Assembly: GCF_022429645.1 (NCBI RefSeq)
Contig: NZ_CP092480.1
Span: 2,338,501 to 2,402,500, forward strand
Source: Lutibacter sp. A80
Lineage (GTDB): Bacteria > Bacteroidota > Bacteroidia > Flavobacteriales > Flavobacteriaceae
Reading direction: 5' to 3'
DNA length: 64,000 nt
Each line of letters starts with the position of its first letter. Position 1 is the first letter of the stretch. This document shows, piece after piece, positions 55,801-63,999 of the stretch. Made by a program: the position numbers and the translations under genes. Under the pieces are notes generated by a model that was not told where the DNA came from, ran no database searches, and saw only the letters and a list, made by a program, of their open reading frames with translations.

Positions 55801-58800
55801 CGAACTTAATAAAGCTGAATCATCTGCGGTTGCATAATCTATACTTACGCCTCCTTGAACATTTCCTGTTAAGGTTACTGTAAATACTGCATTATTTCCT
55901 TCATCTACTGTTACATCTTCAACAGAAAGCGTAGCTGTATCATTATCATTCAATACTGCTGTTGCTTGATTATCAAATGTTACCAGTGTATTACTAATGT
56001 CACTTAAATTCAGTACAAAATTTTCCACTGCTTCTAAATAACTATCATCATTTGTTGAAATGGTAATTGTTTTAGATTCTGCATCAGTTCCTGTAAAAGT
56101 AAGTGTACTAGATGTGTTTGTATAATCACCTGGTTCAATAGCTGACCCATCTGCGGTTGCATAATTAATAGTAAATCCGCCTTGAACGTCTCCTGTTAAG
56201 CTTACCGTAAATACGGCATCTGTTCCTTCTGTAACTGTAATATCACTAATTTCTAAGGAAGCTGCATCGTTATCTGAAATGGTTACTGTTGCTTCATCAT
56301 TATTAGTATCAATACTTGCATCATCATCACCTGAAGAAATCGTATTTAAAGTTGCAATTACTGTTTCAGATGTTTCTAAGATATCATCTTCTTTAACATC
56401 TACTGCTATAGTTACAGATGTTTGTCCTGCTGGAATCGTTGCTGTTCCTGTTAAGGCTGTATAATCATCCGTTGCATCTGCTGTACCGGTTACGGTGTAA
56501 CTTACATCCGTATCAACATCACTGGCATTACTGATACTTATTGTAAACTCACCATTATCACTTGACTCACTCGCTGTTGCATCTGTTGCTGCAATGCTTA
56601 CATTGGCTTTATCATTATCGGTAATCGTTCCTGTAGCCTCTCCTTTTCCTTCTGAAATCGTTATTGCTTGGCCATTTGAATTACTTAAAGTTATTGTTCC
56701 TTTAAAGGTTTCTGTTGGTTCTAATATTAAATCTCCTAATATATCTATTGGAATAGCAACAGTTGTACTTCCTGCTGGTATGGTATAAGTAATTCCACTT
56801 TGAGCAATAAAATCTGTTGTTGCTGTTGCTGAATCTGCGGTTGTAGAAAAACTTAACTCAACATCTTCTTGAGCTACTCCATTCATTGTTACTTGTAAAT
56901 TCATTTTCTGAGCACTCTCGGTCTCTGCTATTGAATTATCGGCAATACTTATTGTATACGCATCATCATCCTTAATTGTTCCAATGGCTTGTGCATCATA
57001 AGTAACTAATGCATTACTACTATTTGAGAAGTTTAAATAAAAACTTTCTATTGGTTCCGCAATAGCATCTTCTGTTGTTGAAACTGATATGATGATAGAT
57101 TCTTCTCCTGTTGATTCTGTTCCTGTAAAATTCAATGTTCCTGAAGTTATCGTATAATCCGAACTTGATAAAGCTGAATCATCTGCGGTTGTATAATCTA
57201 TACTTACACCTCCTTGAACATTTCCAGTTAAAACAACCGTAAACACTGCATTATTTCCTTCATCAACAGTAACATTTGAAACTGTTAAAGATGCTGCATC
57301 ATTGTCACTGATTGTTACTGTAGCCTTATCATTAGAAGCACTTACTGATACAGCTGTATTGATTGTTGAACTTAGAGTTACAATTACCGTTTCTCCTCCT
57401 GTCTCTACTAAATCATCATCAGTTACCGTTACTGGGATTGTAATTGTTTTAGTATTTGCTGGTATTATTACTGTGGTGCCTATCGCTGCATAATCTGTTC
57501 CTTCTGTCGCTGTTCCTGCTACTGTAAATGTTACTTCGGTATCGGTACTTACTGCATTGGTCATTGTCAATGTGAACAGTCCATTACTGTCTGGTTCACT
57601 TGCCTGAGTTGTTGCTGCAATACTGATTTCTGATGCGTCATTATCATTGATTGTTACTGTTGCCTCATTATTTGAAGCACTTACTAATACAGCTGTATTG
57701 GTTGAACTTAGAGTTACAATTACTGTTTCTCCTATAGTTTCAACAATAGTATCATCTGTAACATCGATAGCAATTGTTGCTGTTGTTCCATTGGCTGGTA
57801 TTATTACTGTGGTGCCAATAGCATCATAATCAGTACCCTCTGTTGCTGTTCCGTTTACTACAAACGTTACTTTGGTAGCTGTGCTCACCGGATTGGTCAT
57901 TGTCAATGTAAACAAGCCATCAACTGGGCCTTCTTCATCTCCCTGGGTTGTTGCTACTATACTTACCTCTGATACATCATCATCAGCAATGGTTACCGTT
58001 GCTTCTTTTGTTGACCCTACTGCTACTGCAGTATTGCTTGAGCTTAGAGTTACAATTACTGTTTCTCCTCCTGTCTCTACTAAATTATCATCAGTTACCG
58101 TTACTGGAATAGTTACGGTCGTTTCATTTGCTGGTATTGTTACTGTAGTGCCTATCGCTGCATAATCTGTTCCTTCTGTCGCTGTTCCTGCTACTGTAAA
58201 TGTTACTTCGGTAGCTGTACTTACTGCATTGGTCATTGTCAATGTGAACAGTCCATTACTAGTTGGTTCACCTGCCTGAGTTGTTGTTACTATACTTACC
58301 TCTGAGGAATCATCATCGGCAATGGTTATCGTTGCTTCTTTTGTTGATCCTACTGCTACTGCAGTATTGGTTGAGCTTAGAGTTACAATTACCGTTTCTC
58401 CTCCTGTCTCTACTAAATTATCATCAATCACCGCTACTGGAATAGTTACGGTCGTTTCATTTGCTGGTATTATTACTGTTGTGCCTATCGCTGCATAATC
58501 TGTTCCTTCTGTAGCTGTTCCGCTTACTACAAACGTTACTTCGGTATCGGTACTTACTGCATTGGTCATTGTCAATGTGAACAGTCCATTACTGTCTGGT
58601 TCACTTGCCTGAGTTGTTGCTGCAATACTGATTTCTGATGCGTCATTATCATTGATTGTTACTGTTGCCTCATTATTTGAAGCACTTACTAATACAGCTG
58701 TATTGGTTGAACTTAGAGTTACAATTACTGTTTCTCCTATAGTTTCAACAATAGTATCATCTGTAACATCGATAGCAATTGTTGCTGTTGTTCCATTGGC

Positions 58801-61800
58801 TGGTATTATTACTGTGGTGCCAATAGCATCATAATCAGTACCCTCTGTTGCTGTTCCGTTTACTACAAACGTTACTTTGGTAGCTGTGCTCACCGGATTG
58901 GTCATTGTCAATGTAAACAAGCCATCAACTGGGCCTTCTTCATCTCCCTGGGTTGTTGCTACTATACTTACCTCTGATACATCATCATCAGCAATGGTTA
59001 CCGTTGCTTCTTTTGTTGACCCTACTGCTACTGCAGTATTGCTTGAGCTTAGAGTTACAATTACTGTTTCTCCTCCTGTCTCTACTAAATTATCATCAGT
59101 TACCGTTACTGGAATAGTTACGGTCGTTTCATTTGCTGGTATTGTTACTGTAGTGCCTATCGCTGCATAATCTGTTCCTTCTGTCGCTGTTCCTGCTACT
59201 GTAAATGTTACTTCGGTAGCTGTACTTACTGCATTGGTCATTGTCAATGTGAACAGTCCATTACTAGTTGGTTCACCTGCCTGAGTTGTTGTTACTATAC
59301 TTACCTCTGAGGAATCATCATCGGCAATGGTTATCGTTGCTTCTTTTGTTGATCCTACTGCTACTGCAGTATTGGTTGAGCTTAGAGTTACAATTACCGT
59401 TTCTCCTCCTGTCTCTACTAAATTATCATCAATCACCGCTACTGGAATAGTTACGGTCGTTTCATTTGCTGGTATTATTACTGTTGTGCCAATAGCGTCA
59501 TAATCAGTACCCTCTGTAGCTGTTCCGCTTACTACAAACGTTACTTCGGTATCGGTACTTACTGCATTGGTCATTGTCAATGTGAACAAGCCATCAACTG
59601 GGCCTTCTTCATCTCCCTGGGTTGTTGCTACTATACTTACCTCTGAGGAATCGTTGTCAACAATCGTTCCCGTTACTATGGATTCTGAAATGGTAGCTAA
59701 ACCTGTAATATCACTTAATGTTACCGTGTAAGTTTCTGTAGGCTCAACCAAATTATCATCTGTAATTGTTACAGTGAACGTTTTTGTTGTTCCACTTACT
59801 GAGTTTGCAGGGAAGTCTAAGGTTCCACTAGTTGCTGTATAATCTTCTCCTGCAACTGCCGTTGCATCACTCGTTGCATAGTCTACCGTAAAGCTATCTT
59901 GTACATTTCCTGTTAAAGTTACCGTATATGTTGCTGTGCCTGCATCTTCATTTACACTTACATCTGCAATCGATACACTTGCAGCATCATTGTCAGTAAT
60001 CTCTCCCTCTGCTTCTCCTTCTTCATCTAAAATCGTTATTGCTTGGCCATTTGAATCACTTAAAGTAATTATTCCTTTAAAAGTTTCTGTTGGTTCTAAT
60101 ATTAAATCTCCTAATATATCTATTGGAATAGCAACAGTTGTACTTCCTGCTGGTATGGTATAAGTAGTTCCACTTTGAGCAATGAAATCTGTTGTTGCTG
60201 TTGCTGAATCTGCGGTTGTAGAAAAACTTAACACAACATTTTCTTGAGCTACTCCACTCATTGTAACTTGTAAATTCATTTTCTGAGCACTCTCGGTCTC
60301 TGCTATTGAATTATCGGCAATACTTATTGTATACACATCATCATCCGTAATTGTTCCAATGGCTTGTGCATCGTAAGTAACTAATGCATTACTACTATTT
60401 GAGAAGTTTAAATAAAAACTTTCTATTGGTTCCGCAATAGCATTTTCTGTAGTAGGAACTGTAATCGTGAAAGATTCTGATTTTGTTCCTGTAAAATTCA
60501 ATGGCCCTGAAGTTGTTGAATAATCTAAATCATCTAAAGCAATGGCTGAATCATCTGCGGTTGCATAATCTATACTTACACCTCCTTGAACATTTCCAGT
60601 TAAAACTACTGTAAATACTGCATTATTTCCTTCATCTACTGTTACATCTTCAACAGAAAGCGTAGCTGTATCATTATCATTCAATACTGCTGTTGCTTGA
60701 TTATCAAATGTTACCAGTGTATTACTAATGTCACTTAAATTCAGTACAAAATTTTCCACTGCTTCTAAATAACTATCATCATTCGTTGAAATGGTAATTG
60801 TTTTAGATTCTGTATCTGTTCCTGTAAAAATAAGCGTTCCTGTTTTAGCATCATAATCACCTGGTTCAATAGCTGACCCATCTGCGGTTGCATAATTAAT
60901 AGTAAATCCGCCCTGAACGTTTCCAGTTAAAGTTACCGTAAATACGGCATCTACTCCTTCAGTAATTGTTATATCTTCTATTGCTAAGGAAGCTGCATCA
61001 TTATCTGAAATAGTTACTGTAGCTGTAGTATTTGCACCATCAATAGATGCATCTGCATCTCCTGAAGAAATCGTATTTAAAGTTGCAATCACTGTTTCAC
61101 TTGCTTCTAAAATACTATCTTCTTTAACATCTACTGCTATAGTTACAGATGTTTGTCCTGCTGGAATCGTTGCTGTTCCTGTTAAGGCTGTATAATCATC
61201 CGTTGCATCTGCTGTACCGGTTACGGTGTAACTTACATCCGTATCAACATCACTGGCATTACTGATACTTATTGTAAACTCACCATTATCATTTGGCTCA
61301 CTCGCTATTGCATCTGTTGCTGCAATACTTACTAATGCCGTATCTTCATCATTTATAGTAACTGTGGCTTCATTTGTTGTTCCTACTGAAATATCTGCAT
61401 CACCAGAAGTAATAGCGTCTAAAGTAACAATCACTGTTTCACTTGCCTCTAAAATAGCATCGTTTACTACGGTAACAGCTATTGTATTTGATAAGTCTCC
61501 TGCTGGGATTGTTACAGTTCCACTTAATGTTGTATAATCTTCCGTTGCATTTGCTGTACCAGTTACAGTGTAACTGATTACTGTTGCTACATCACTAGCA
61601 TTGCTGATACTTACTGTAAATTCTCCATTATCACTTGGCTCACTTGCTGTCGCATCTGTTGCTGCAATACTTACCTTGGCTACATCTTCATCATTTATAG
61701 TAACTGTCGCTACATCTTTCGATGCATCAATAGTTGCATTGGAATCTCCTGAAGTAATAGCGTCTAAAGTAACAATCACTGTTTCACTTGCCTCTAAAAT

Positions 61801-63999
61801 AGCATCGTTTACTACGGCAACAGCTATTGTATTTGATAAGTCTCCTGCTGGGATTGTTACGGTTCCACTTAATGGTGTATAATCTTCCGTTGCATTTGCT
61901 GTACCGGTTACAGTGTAACTAACAACTGTAGCTACATCACTAGCATTACTGATACTTATTGTAAATTCTCCATTATCACTTGGCTCACTTGCTGTCGCAT
62001 CTGTTGCTGCAATACTTACCTTAGCCACATCTTCATCGGTAATCGTTACGGTTGCTACATCTTTCGATGCATCAATAGTCGCATTGGAATCTCCTGAAGT
62101 AATAGCGTCTAAAGTAACAATCACTGTTTCACTTGCCTCTAAAATAGCATTATCTACAACATCTACTGCAATCGTTACGGATGTATTTCCTGCTGGAATC
62201 GTTGCTGTTCCTGTTAATGCAATATAATCTTCCGTTGCATTTGCTGTACCGGTTACAGTGTAACTAACAACTGTAGCTATACCTGATGCATTACTGATAC
62301 TTATTCTAAACTCACCATTATCATTTGGCTCACTTGCTGTCGCATCTGTTGCTGCAATACTTACCTTAGCCACATCTTCATCGGTAATCGTTACGGTTGC
62401 TACATCTTTCGATGCATCAATAGTCGCATTGGAATCTCCTGAAGTAATAGCGTCTAAAGTAACAATCACTGTTTCACTTGCCTCTAAAATAGCATCGTTT
62501 ACTACGGTAACAGCTATTGTATTTGATAAGTCTCCTGCTGGGATTGTTACGGTTCCACTTAATGGTGTATAATCTTCCGTTGCATTTGCTGTACCAGCTA
62601 CAGTGTAACTGATTACTGTTGCTACATCACTAGCATTACTGATACTTATTGTAAATTCTCCATTATCACTTGGCTCACTTGCTGTCGCATCTGTTGCTGC
62701 AATACTTACCTTAGCCACATCTTCATCGGTAACCGTTACGGTTGCTACATCTTTCGATGCATCAATAGTCGCATTGGAATCTCCTGAAGTAATAGCGTCT
62801 AAAGTAACAATCACTGTTTCACTTGCCTCTAAAATAGCATCGTTTACTACGGCAACAGCTATTGTATTTGATAAGTCTCCTGCTGGGATTGTTACGGCTC
62901 CACTTAATGCTGTATAATCTTCCGTTGCATTTGCTGTACCAGTTACAGTGTAACTGATTACTGTAGCTACATCACTAGCATTACTGATACTTATTGTAAA
63001 TTCTCCATTATCACTTGGCTCACTTGCTGTCGCATCTGTTGCTGCAATACTTACCTTAGCCACATCTTCATCGGTAATCGTTACGGTTGCTACATCTTTC
63101 GATGCATCAATAGTCGCATTGGAATCTCCTGAAGTAATAGCGTCTAAAGTAACAATCACTGTTTCACTTGCCTCTAAAATAGCATCGTTTATTACGGCAA
63201 CAGCTATTGTATTTGATAAGTCTCCTGCTGGGATTGTTACGGTTCCACTTAATGCTGTATAATCTTCCGTTGCATTTGCTGTACCAGTTACAGTGTAACT
63301 GATTACTGTAGCTACATCACTAGCATTGCTGATACTTATTGTAAATTCTCCATTATCACTTGGCTCACTTGCTGTCGCATCTGTTGTTGCAATACTTACA
63401 TTGGCTTCATCATTATCGGTAATCGTTCCTGTAGCCTCTCCTTTTCCTTCTGAAATCGTTATTGCTTGGCCATTTGAATCACTTAAAGTAATTATTCCTT
63501 TAAAAGTTTCTGTTGGTTCTAATATTAAATCTCCTAATATATCTACTGGAATAGCAACAGTTGTACTTCCTGCTGGTATGGTATAAGTAGTTCCACTTTG
63601 AGCAATAAAATCTGTTGTTGCTGTTGCTGAATCTGCGGTTGTAGAAAAACTTAACTCAACATCTTCTTGTGCTTCTCCATTCATTGTTACTAATAAATTC
63701 ATTTTCTGAGCACTCTCGGTCTCTACTATTGAATTATTGGCAATACTTATTGTATACACATCATCATCCTTAATTGTTCCAATGACTTGTGTATCGTAAG
63801 CAACTAATGCATTACTACTATTTGAGAAGTTTAAATAAAAACTTTCTATTGGTTCCGCAATAGTATCTTCTGTTGTTGGAACTGATATGGTGATAGATTC
63901 TTCTCCTGTTGATTCTGTTCCTGTAAAATTCAATGGCCCTGAAGTTGTTGAATAATCTAAATCATCTAAAGCAATGGCTGAATCATCTGCGGTTGCATA
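49876..63999 (-). CDS. giant Calx-beta repeat T9SS type B adhesin (5' end outside window)
   Basis: About 4,707 residues are visible and the frame is still open at the window edge. From the N-terminal side it shows roughly 37 tandem Calx-beta-like modules (about 63999-51550; each about 100-115 residues and ending in a DxD-type acidic turn such as TDNDA or NDEDV). Two cadherin/VCBS-like domains follow (about 51530-50940, with DGDTLYSITIVSLPENG), then two DUF7507-type repeats (about 50920-50200, IELIKTATVQGD and EISIIKTGVFND). The type B gliding-motility-associated C-terminal domain begins near NAVSPNGDGDNDVF and ends GYLYINRR. Calx-beta modules bind calcium, so the protein is probably a long, calcium-stiffened surface fibre. 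Ligand and motility role are unknown. Confidence 0.92.
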   Translation of the reverse strand, partial: YATADDSAIALDDLDYSTTSGPLNFTGTESTGEESITISVPTTEDTIAEPIESFYLNFSNSSNALVAYDTQVIGTIKDDDVYTISIANNSIVETESAQKMNLLVTMNGEAQEDVELSFSTTADSATATTDFIAQSGTTYTIPAGSTTVAIPVDILGDLILEPTETFKGIITLSDSNGQAITISEGKGEATGTITDNDEANVSIATTDATASEPSDNGEFTISISNASDVATVISYTVTGTANATEDYTALSGTVTIPAGDLSNTIAVAVINDAILEASETVIVTLDAITSGDSNATIDASKDVATVTITDEDVAKVSIAATDATASEPSDNGEFTISISNASDVATVISYTVTGTANATEDYTALSGAVTIPAGDLSNTIAVAVVNDAILEASETVIVTLDAITSGDSNATIDASKDVATVTVTDEDVAKVSIAATDATASEPSDNGEFTISISNASDVATVISYTVAGTANATEDYTPLSGTVTIPAGDLSNTIAVTVVNDAILEASETVIVTLDAITSGDSNATIDASKDVATVTITDEDVAKVSIAATDATASEPNDNGEFRISISNASGIATVVSYTVTGTANATEDYIALTGTATIPAGNTSVTIAVDVVDNAILEASETVIVTLDAITSGDSNATIDASKDVATVTITDEDVAKVSIAATDATASEPSDNGEFTISISNASDVATVVSYTVTGTANATEDYTPLSGTVTIPAGDLSNTIAVAVVNDAILEASETVIVTLDAITSGDSNATIDASKDVATVTINDEDVAKVSIAATDATASEPSDNGEFTVSISNASDVATVISYTVTGTANATEDYTTLSGTVTIPAGDLSNTIAVTVVNDAILEASETVIVTLDAITSGDADISVGTTNEATVTINDEDTALVSIAATDAIASEPNDNGEFTISISNASDVDTDVSYTVTGTADATDDYTALTGTATIPAGQTSVTIAVDVKEDSILEASETVIATLNTISSGDADASIDGANTTATVTISDNDAASLAIEDITITEGVDAVFTVTLTGNVQGGFTINYATADGSAIEPGDYDAKTGTLIFTGTDTESKTITISTNDDSYLEAVENFVLNLSDISNTLVTFDNQATAVLNDNDTATLSVEDVTVDEGNNAVFTVVLTGNVQGGVSIDYATADDSAIALDDLDYSTTSGPLNFTGTKSESFTITVPTTENAIAEPIESFYLNFSNSSNALVTYDAQAIGTITDDDVYTISIADNSIAETESAQKMNLQVTMSGVAQENVVLSFSTTADSATATTDFIAQSGTTYTIPAGSTTVAIPIDILGDLILEPTETFKGIITLSDSNGQAITILDEEGEAEGEITDNDAASVSIADVSVNEDAGTATYTVTLTGNVQDSFTVDYATSDATAVAGEDYTATSGTLDFPANSVSGTTKTFTVTITDDNLVEPTETYTVTLSDITGLATISESIVTGTIVDNDSSEVSIVATTQGDEEGPVDGLFTLTMTNAVSTDTEVTFVVSGTATEGTDYDAIGTTVIIPANETTVTIPVAVIDDNLVETGGETVIVTLSSTNTAVAVGSTKEATITIADDDSSEVSIVTTTQAGEPTSNGLFTLTMTNAVSTATEVTFTVAGTATEGTDYAAIGTTVTIPANETTVTIPVTVTDDNLVETGGETVIVTLSSSNTAVAVGSTKEATVTIADDDVSEVSIVATTQGDEEGPVDGLFTLTMTNPVSTATKVTFVVNGTATEGTDYDAIGTTVIIPANGTTATIAIDVTDDTIVETIGETVIVTLSSTNTAVLVSASNNEATVTINDNDASEISIAATTQASEPDSNGLFTLTMTNAVSTDTEVTFVVSGTATEGTDYAAIGTTVIIPANETTVTIPVAVIDDNLVETGGETVIVTLSSTNTAVAVGSTKEATITIADDDSSEVSIVTTTQAGEPTSNGLFTLTMTNAVSTATEVTFTVAGTATEGTDYAAIGTTVTIPANETTVTIPVTVTDDNLVETGGETVIVTLSSSNTAVAVGSTKEATVTIADDDVSEVSIVATTQGDEEGPVDGLFTLTMTNPVSTATKVTFVVNGTATEGTDYDAIGTTVIIPANGTTATIAIDVTDDTIVETIGETVIVTLSSTNTAVLVSASNNEATVTINDNDASEISIAATTQASEPDSNGLFTLTMTNAVSTDTEVTFTVAGTATEGTDYAAIGTTVIIPANTKTITIPVTVTDDDLVETGGETVIVTLSSTINTAVSVSASNDKATVTISDNDAASLTVSNVTVDEGNNAVFTVVLTGNVQGGVSIDYTTADDSALSSSDYTITSGTLNFTGTESTGEESIIISVSTTEDAIAEPIESFYLNFSNSSNALVTYDAQAIGTIKDDDAYTISIADNSIAETESAQKMNLQVTMNGVAQEDVELSFSTTADSATATTDFIAQSGITYTIPAGSTTVAIPIDILGDLILEPTETFKGTITLSNSNGQAITISEGKGEATGTITDNDKANVSIAATDATASESSDNGEFTISISNASDVDTDVSYTVTGTADATDDYTALTGTATIPAGQTSVTIAVDVKEDDILETSETVIATLNTISSGDDDASIDTNNDEATVTISDNDAASLEISDITVTEGTDAVFTVSLTGDVQGGFTINYATADGSAIEPGDYTNTSSTLTFTGTDAESKTITISTNDDSYLEAVENFVLNLSDISNTLVTFDNQATAVLNDNDTATLSVEDVTVDEGNNAVFTVTLTGNVQGGVSIDYATADDSALLSSDYTITSGPLNFTGTKSIGKESIIISVPTTEDAIAEPIESFYLNFSNSSNALVTYDTQAIGTITDDDAYTISIANNSIAETESAQKMNLLVTMNGIAQEDVVLSFSTTADSATATTDFIAQSGTTYTIPAGSTTVAIPIDILGDLILEPTETFKGIITLSNSNGQAITILDGEAEAEGEITDNDAASVSIADVSVNEAAGTATYTVTLTGNVQEAFSVDYATSNETAIAGEDYTATSGTLDFPANSVSGTTKTFTVTITDDSVLESTETYKVILSDITGGLVTISNAEAIGEITDNNAATVTIADISQNEDNGDITVTATLSAAVQGGFTVDVTTADGTAMTSDSDYAAVTSQTLTFAGTVGETETFTITPTSDTKLESDEILTVSMSSLAGTSLAVDITDTATVTITNDDAASVSIADVSVDEVAGTATYTVTLTGNVQEEFSVDYATSDNASALASVDYTASSGTLTFPAGSETGDVQTFTVSIIDDSFVEPTETYTVMLSDITGGLVTISDAEAIGEITDNDAASVSIADVSVDEAVGLATYIVTLTGNVQDSFTVDYATSDATAVAGEDYIATSGTLDFPANSANGTIKIFTVAISDDSQLEPTETYTVTLSDITGLTKISDAEAIGTITDNDAASVSIADVSVNEGAGTATFTVTLTGNVQDPFSVDYVTSDNASALASVDYTATSGTLNFPSDSETGDVQTFTVSITDDSFVESTETYTVTLSDITGLATISDGTAIGTIIDNDSSVVSIAATTQASEPNNNGLFTLTMTNAVSTATVISYNVAGTATADTDYTALTGSVIIPAGATTVTIPVTVIDDAIVETGGETVVVTLTGTDNEVTLGTIAATVIISDNNASKISIAATTQASEPNSNGLFTLTMTNAVSTATEVTFTVVGTATESTDYAAIGTTVIIPANTKTITIPVTVIDDNLVETGGETVVVTLTGTDTAVTLDTTVATVTISDNDVSEVSIAATTQAGEPGFDGLFTLTMTNAVSTDTEVTFTVAGTATESTDYAAIGTTVIIPANTKTITIPVTVIDDNLVETGGETVVITMTGTSTAVTLGTTVATVTLGDDDASMVSIAATDQASEPSSNGLFTLTLSEAVNIATEVSYTVTGTANEGIDYEALSGTVIIPAGETSVTIPVVVIDDSLVETGGETVVVTLTGTSSAVSVNASKDQAIVTIGDNDTSEVSIAVTTQASEPDSNGLFTLTMTNAVIVDTEVTLTVSGTATAGTDYSSIGTTITIPAGETSVTLPVVVIDDNLIETGGETVVVTLVATDTAVTLGTTNEATVIIGDDDSVTMDITSVSVVEGDSGTTIFEFEVRLSGSSNLITTVDYSTIDGSASVLENDYVELSISTLTFLPGETIKTIKVVVNTDNLAELDEVFTVELTNLITNGSAITLANTTGVGTIINDDYSPILTDVIISGIEDNNVQFATGDFITSFSDADGDTLYSITIVSLPENGILYLDNAVVNVGDIIPAVAINNLEFVPNSNWYGQTSFDYNASDGTNSALVNEQVIITITTVDDFPIANDDFITTEQNSAIVDGLTAENDIPSGDGGNVWSLVGENGGAQHGTVSMNSEGVYTYTPDTYFFGTDSFVYSITDVDGDTSNAVVTITVVVTSNASIELIKTATVQGDGMVGDIITYTFTITNTGNVTLNDISLNDVLISETSIAEIGMLEPNKTASVNAYYTITQADVDAGSVTNSATASGVDVLGNEISDISDNGIINDGNDNPTITSLEQKPEISIIKTGVFNDDNSDGYAQVGETITYNFTVSNIGNVTLYDVIVEDPLPGVVVYGDPITLEAGVTDNETFTATYEITQQDINLGSVINQAFVTAISSKGIVVGDASDDIDSYGDNPTVLGVSGCVIEVFNAVSPNGDGDNDVFYIRGLECYSDNRVEIYNRWGGLVFARDHYNNTDRAFKGISEGKLTVNQSDELPDGTYFYILKYKDADGNAHQKAGYLYINRR
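55300..56280 (-). repeat. higher-order module block, copy 1
   Basis: Three or more modules (the YTISIANNSIAETESAQ type, the LSVEDVTVDEGNNAVF type and the AIEDITITEG/EISDITVTEG type) recur in the same order as at 60035-61000, with long stretches of identical DNA. Parts of the block recur at 56655-57260 and 63460-64000. Confidence 0.7.
57530..58485 (-). repeat. 956-bp identical block, copy 1
   Basis: Base by base I saw no difference between this block and 58535-59490, at an offset of exactly 1,005 bp (335 codons, three modules). The 49-bp spacer 58486-58534 and the flanks differ. Confidence 0.85.
58535..59490 (-). repeat. 956-bp identical block, copy 2
   Basis: This is the second copy of the block at 57530-58485. 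The offset is a multiple of three, so the reading frame is kept. Confidence 0.85.
60035..61000 (-). repeat. higher-order module block, copy 2
   Basis: This is the same ordered module set as 55300-56280. The DNA is highly similar but not identical; for example it lacks a short stretch near 60470 and carries an extra LDDLDY insertion. Confidence 0.7.
61349..63420 (-). repeat. array of 345-bp Calx-beta modules
   Basis: At least six consecutive modules repeat with a period of 345 bp (115 codons; one interval is 342 bp), measured from the recurring segment that encodes ...VTITDEDVAKVSIAATD. Equivalent points fall at 61349, 61691, 62036, 62381, 62726 and 63071. Neighbouring copies share long identical stretches, with a few substitutions per unit. 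Confidence 0.85.

Noticed and set aside
57647..59450. Several plus-strand open frames of 60-97 codons opposite the giant adhesin gene, some occurring twice
   Set aside because: They are antisense shadows of the repeat modules; their duplication only mirrors the 1,005-bp repeat, and their composition (Val/Ser/Thr-rich) is that of reverse-read Calx-beta codons.
61349..63420. Regular repeats considered as a CRISPR array
   Set aside because: The unit is 345 bp, coding, in frame and without short direct repeats separated by unique spacers.
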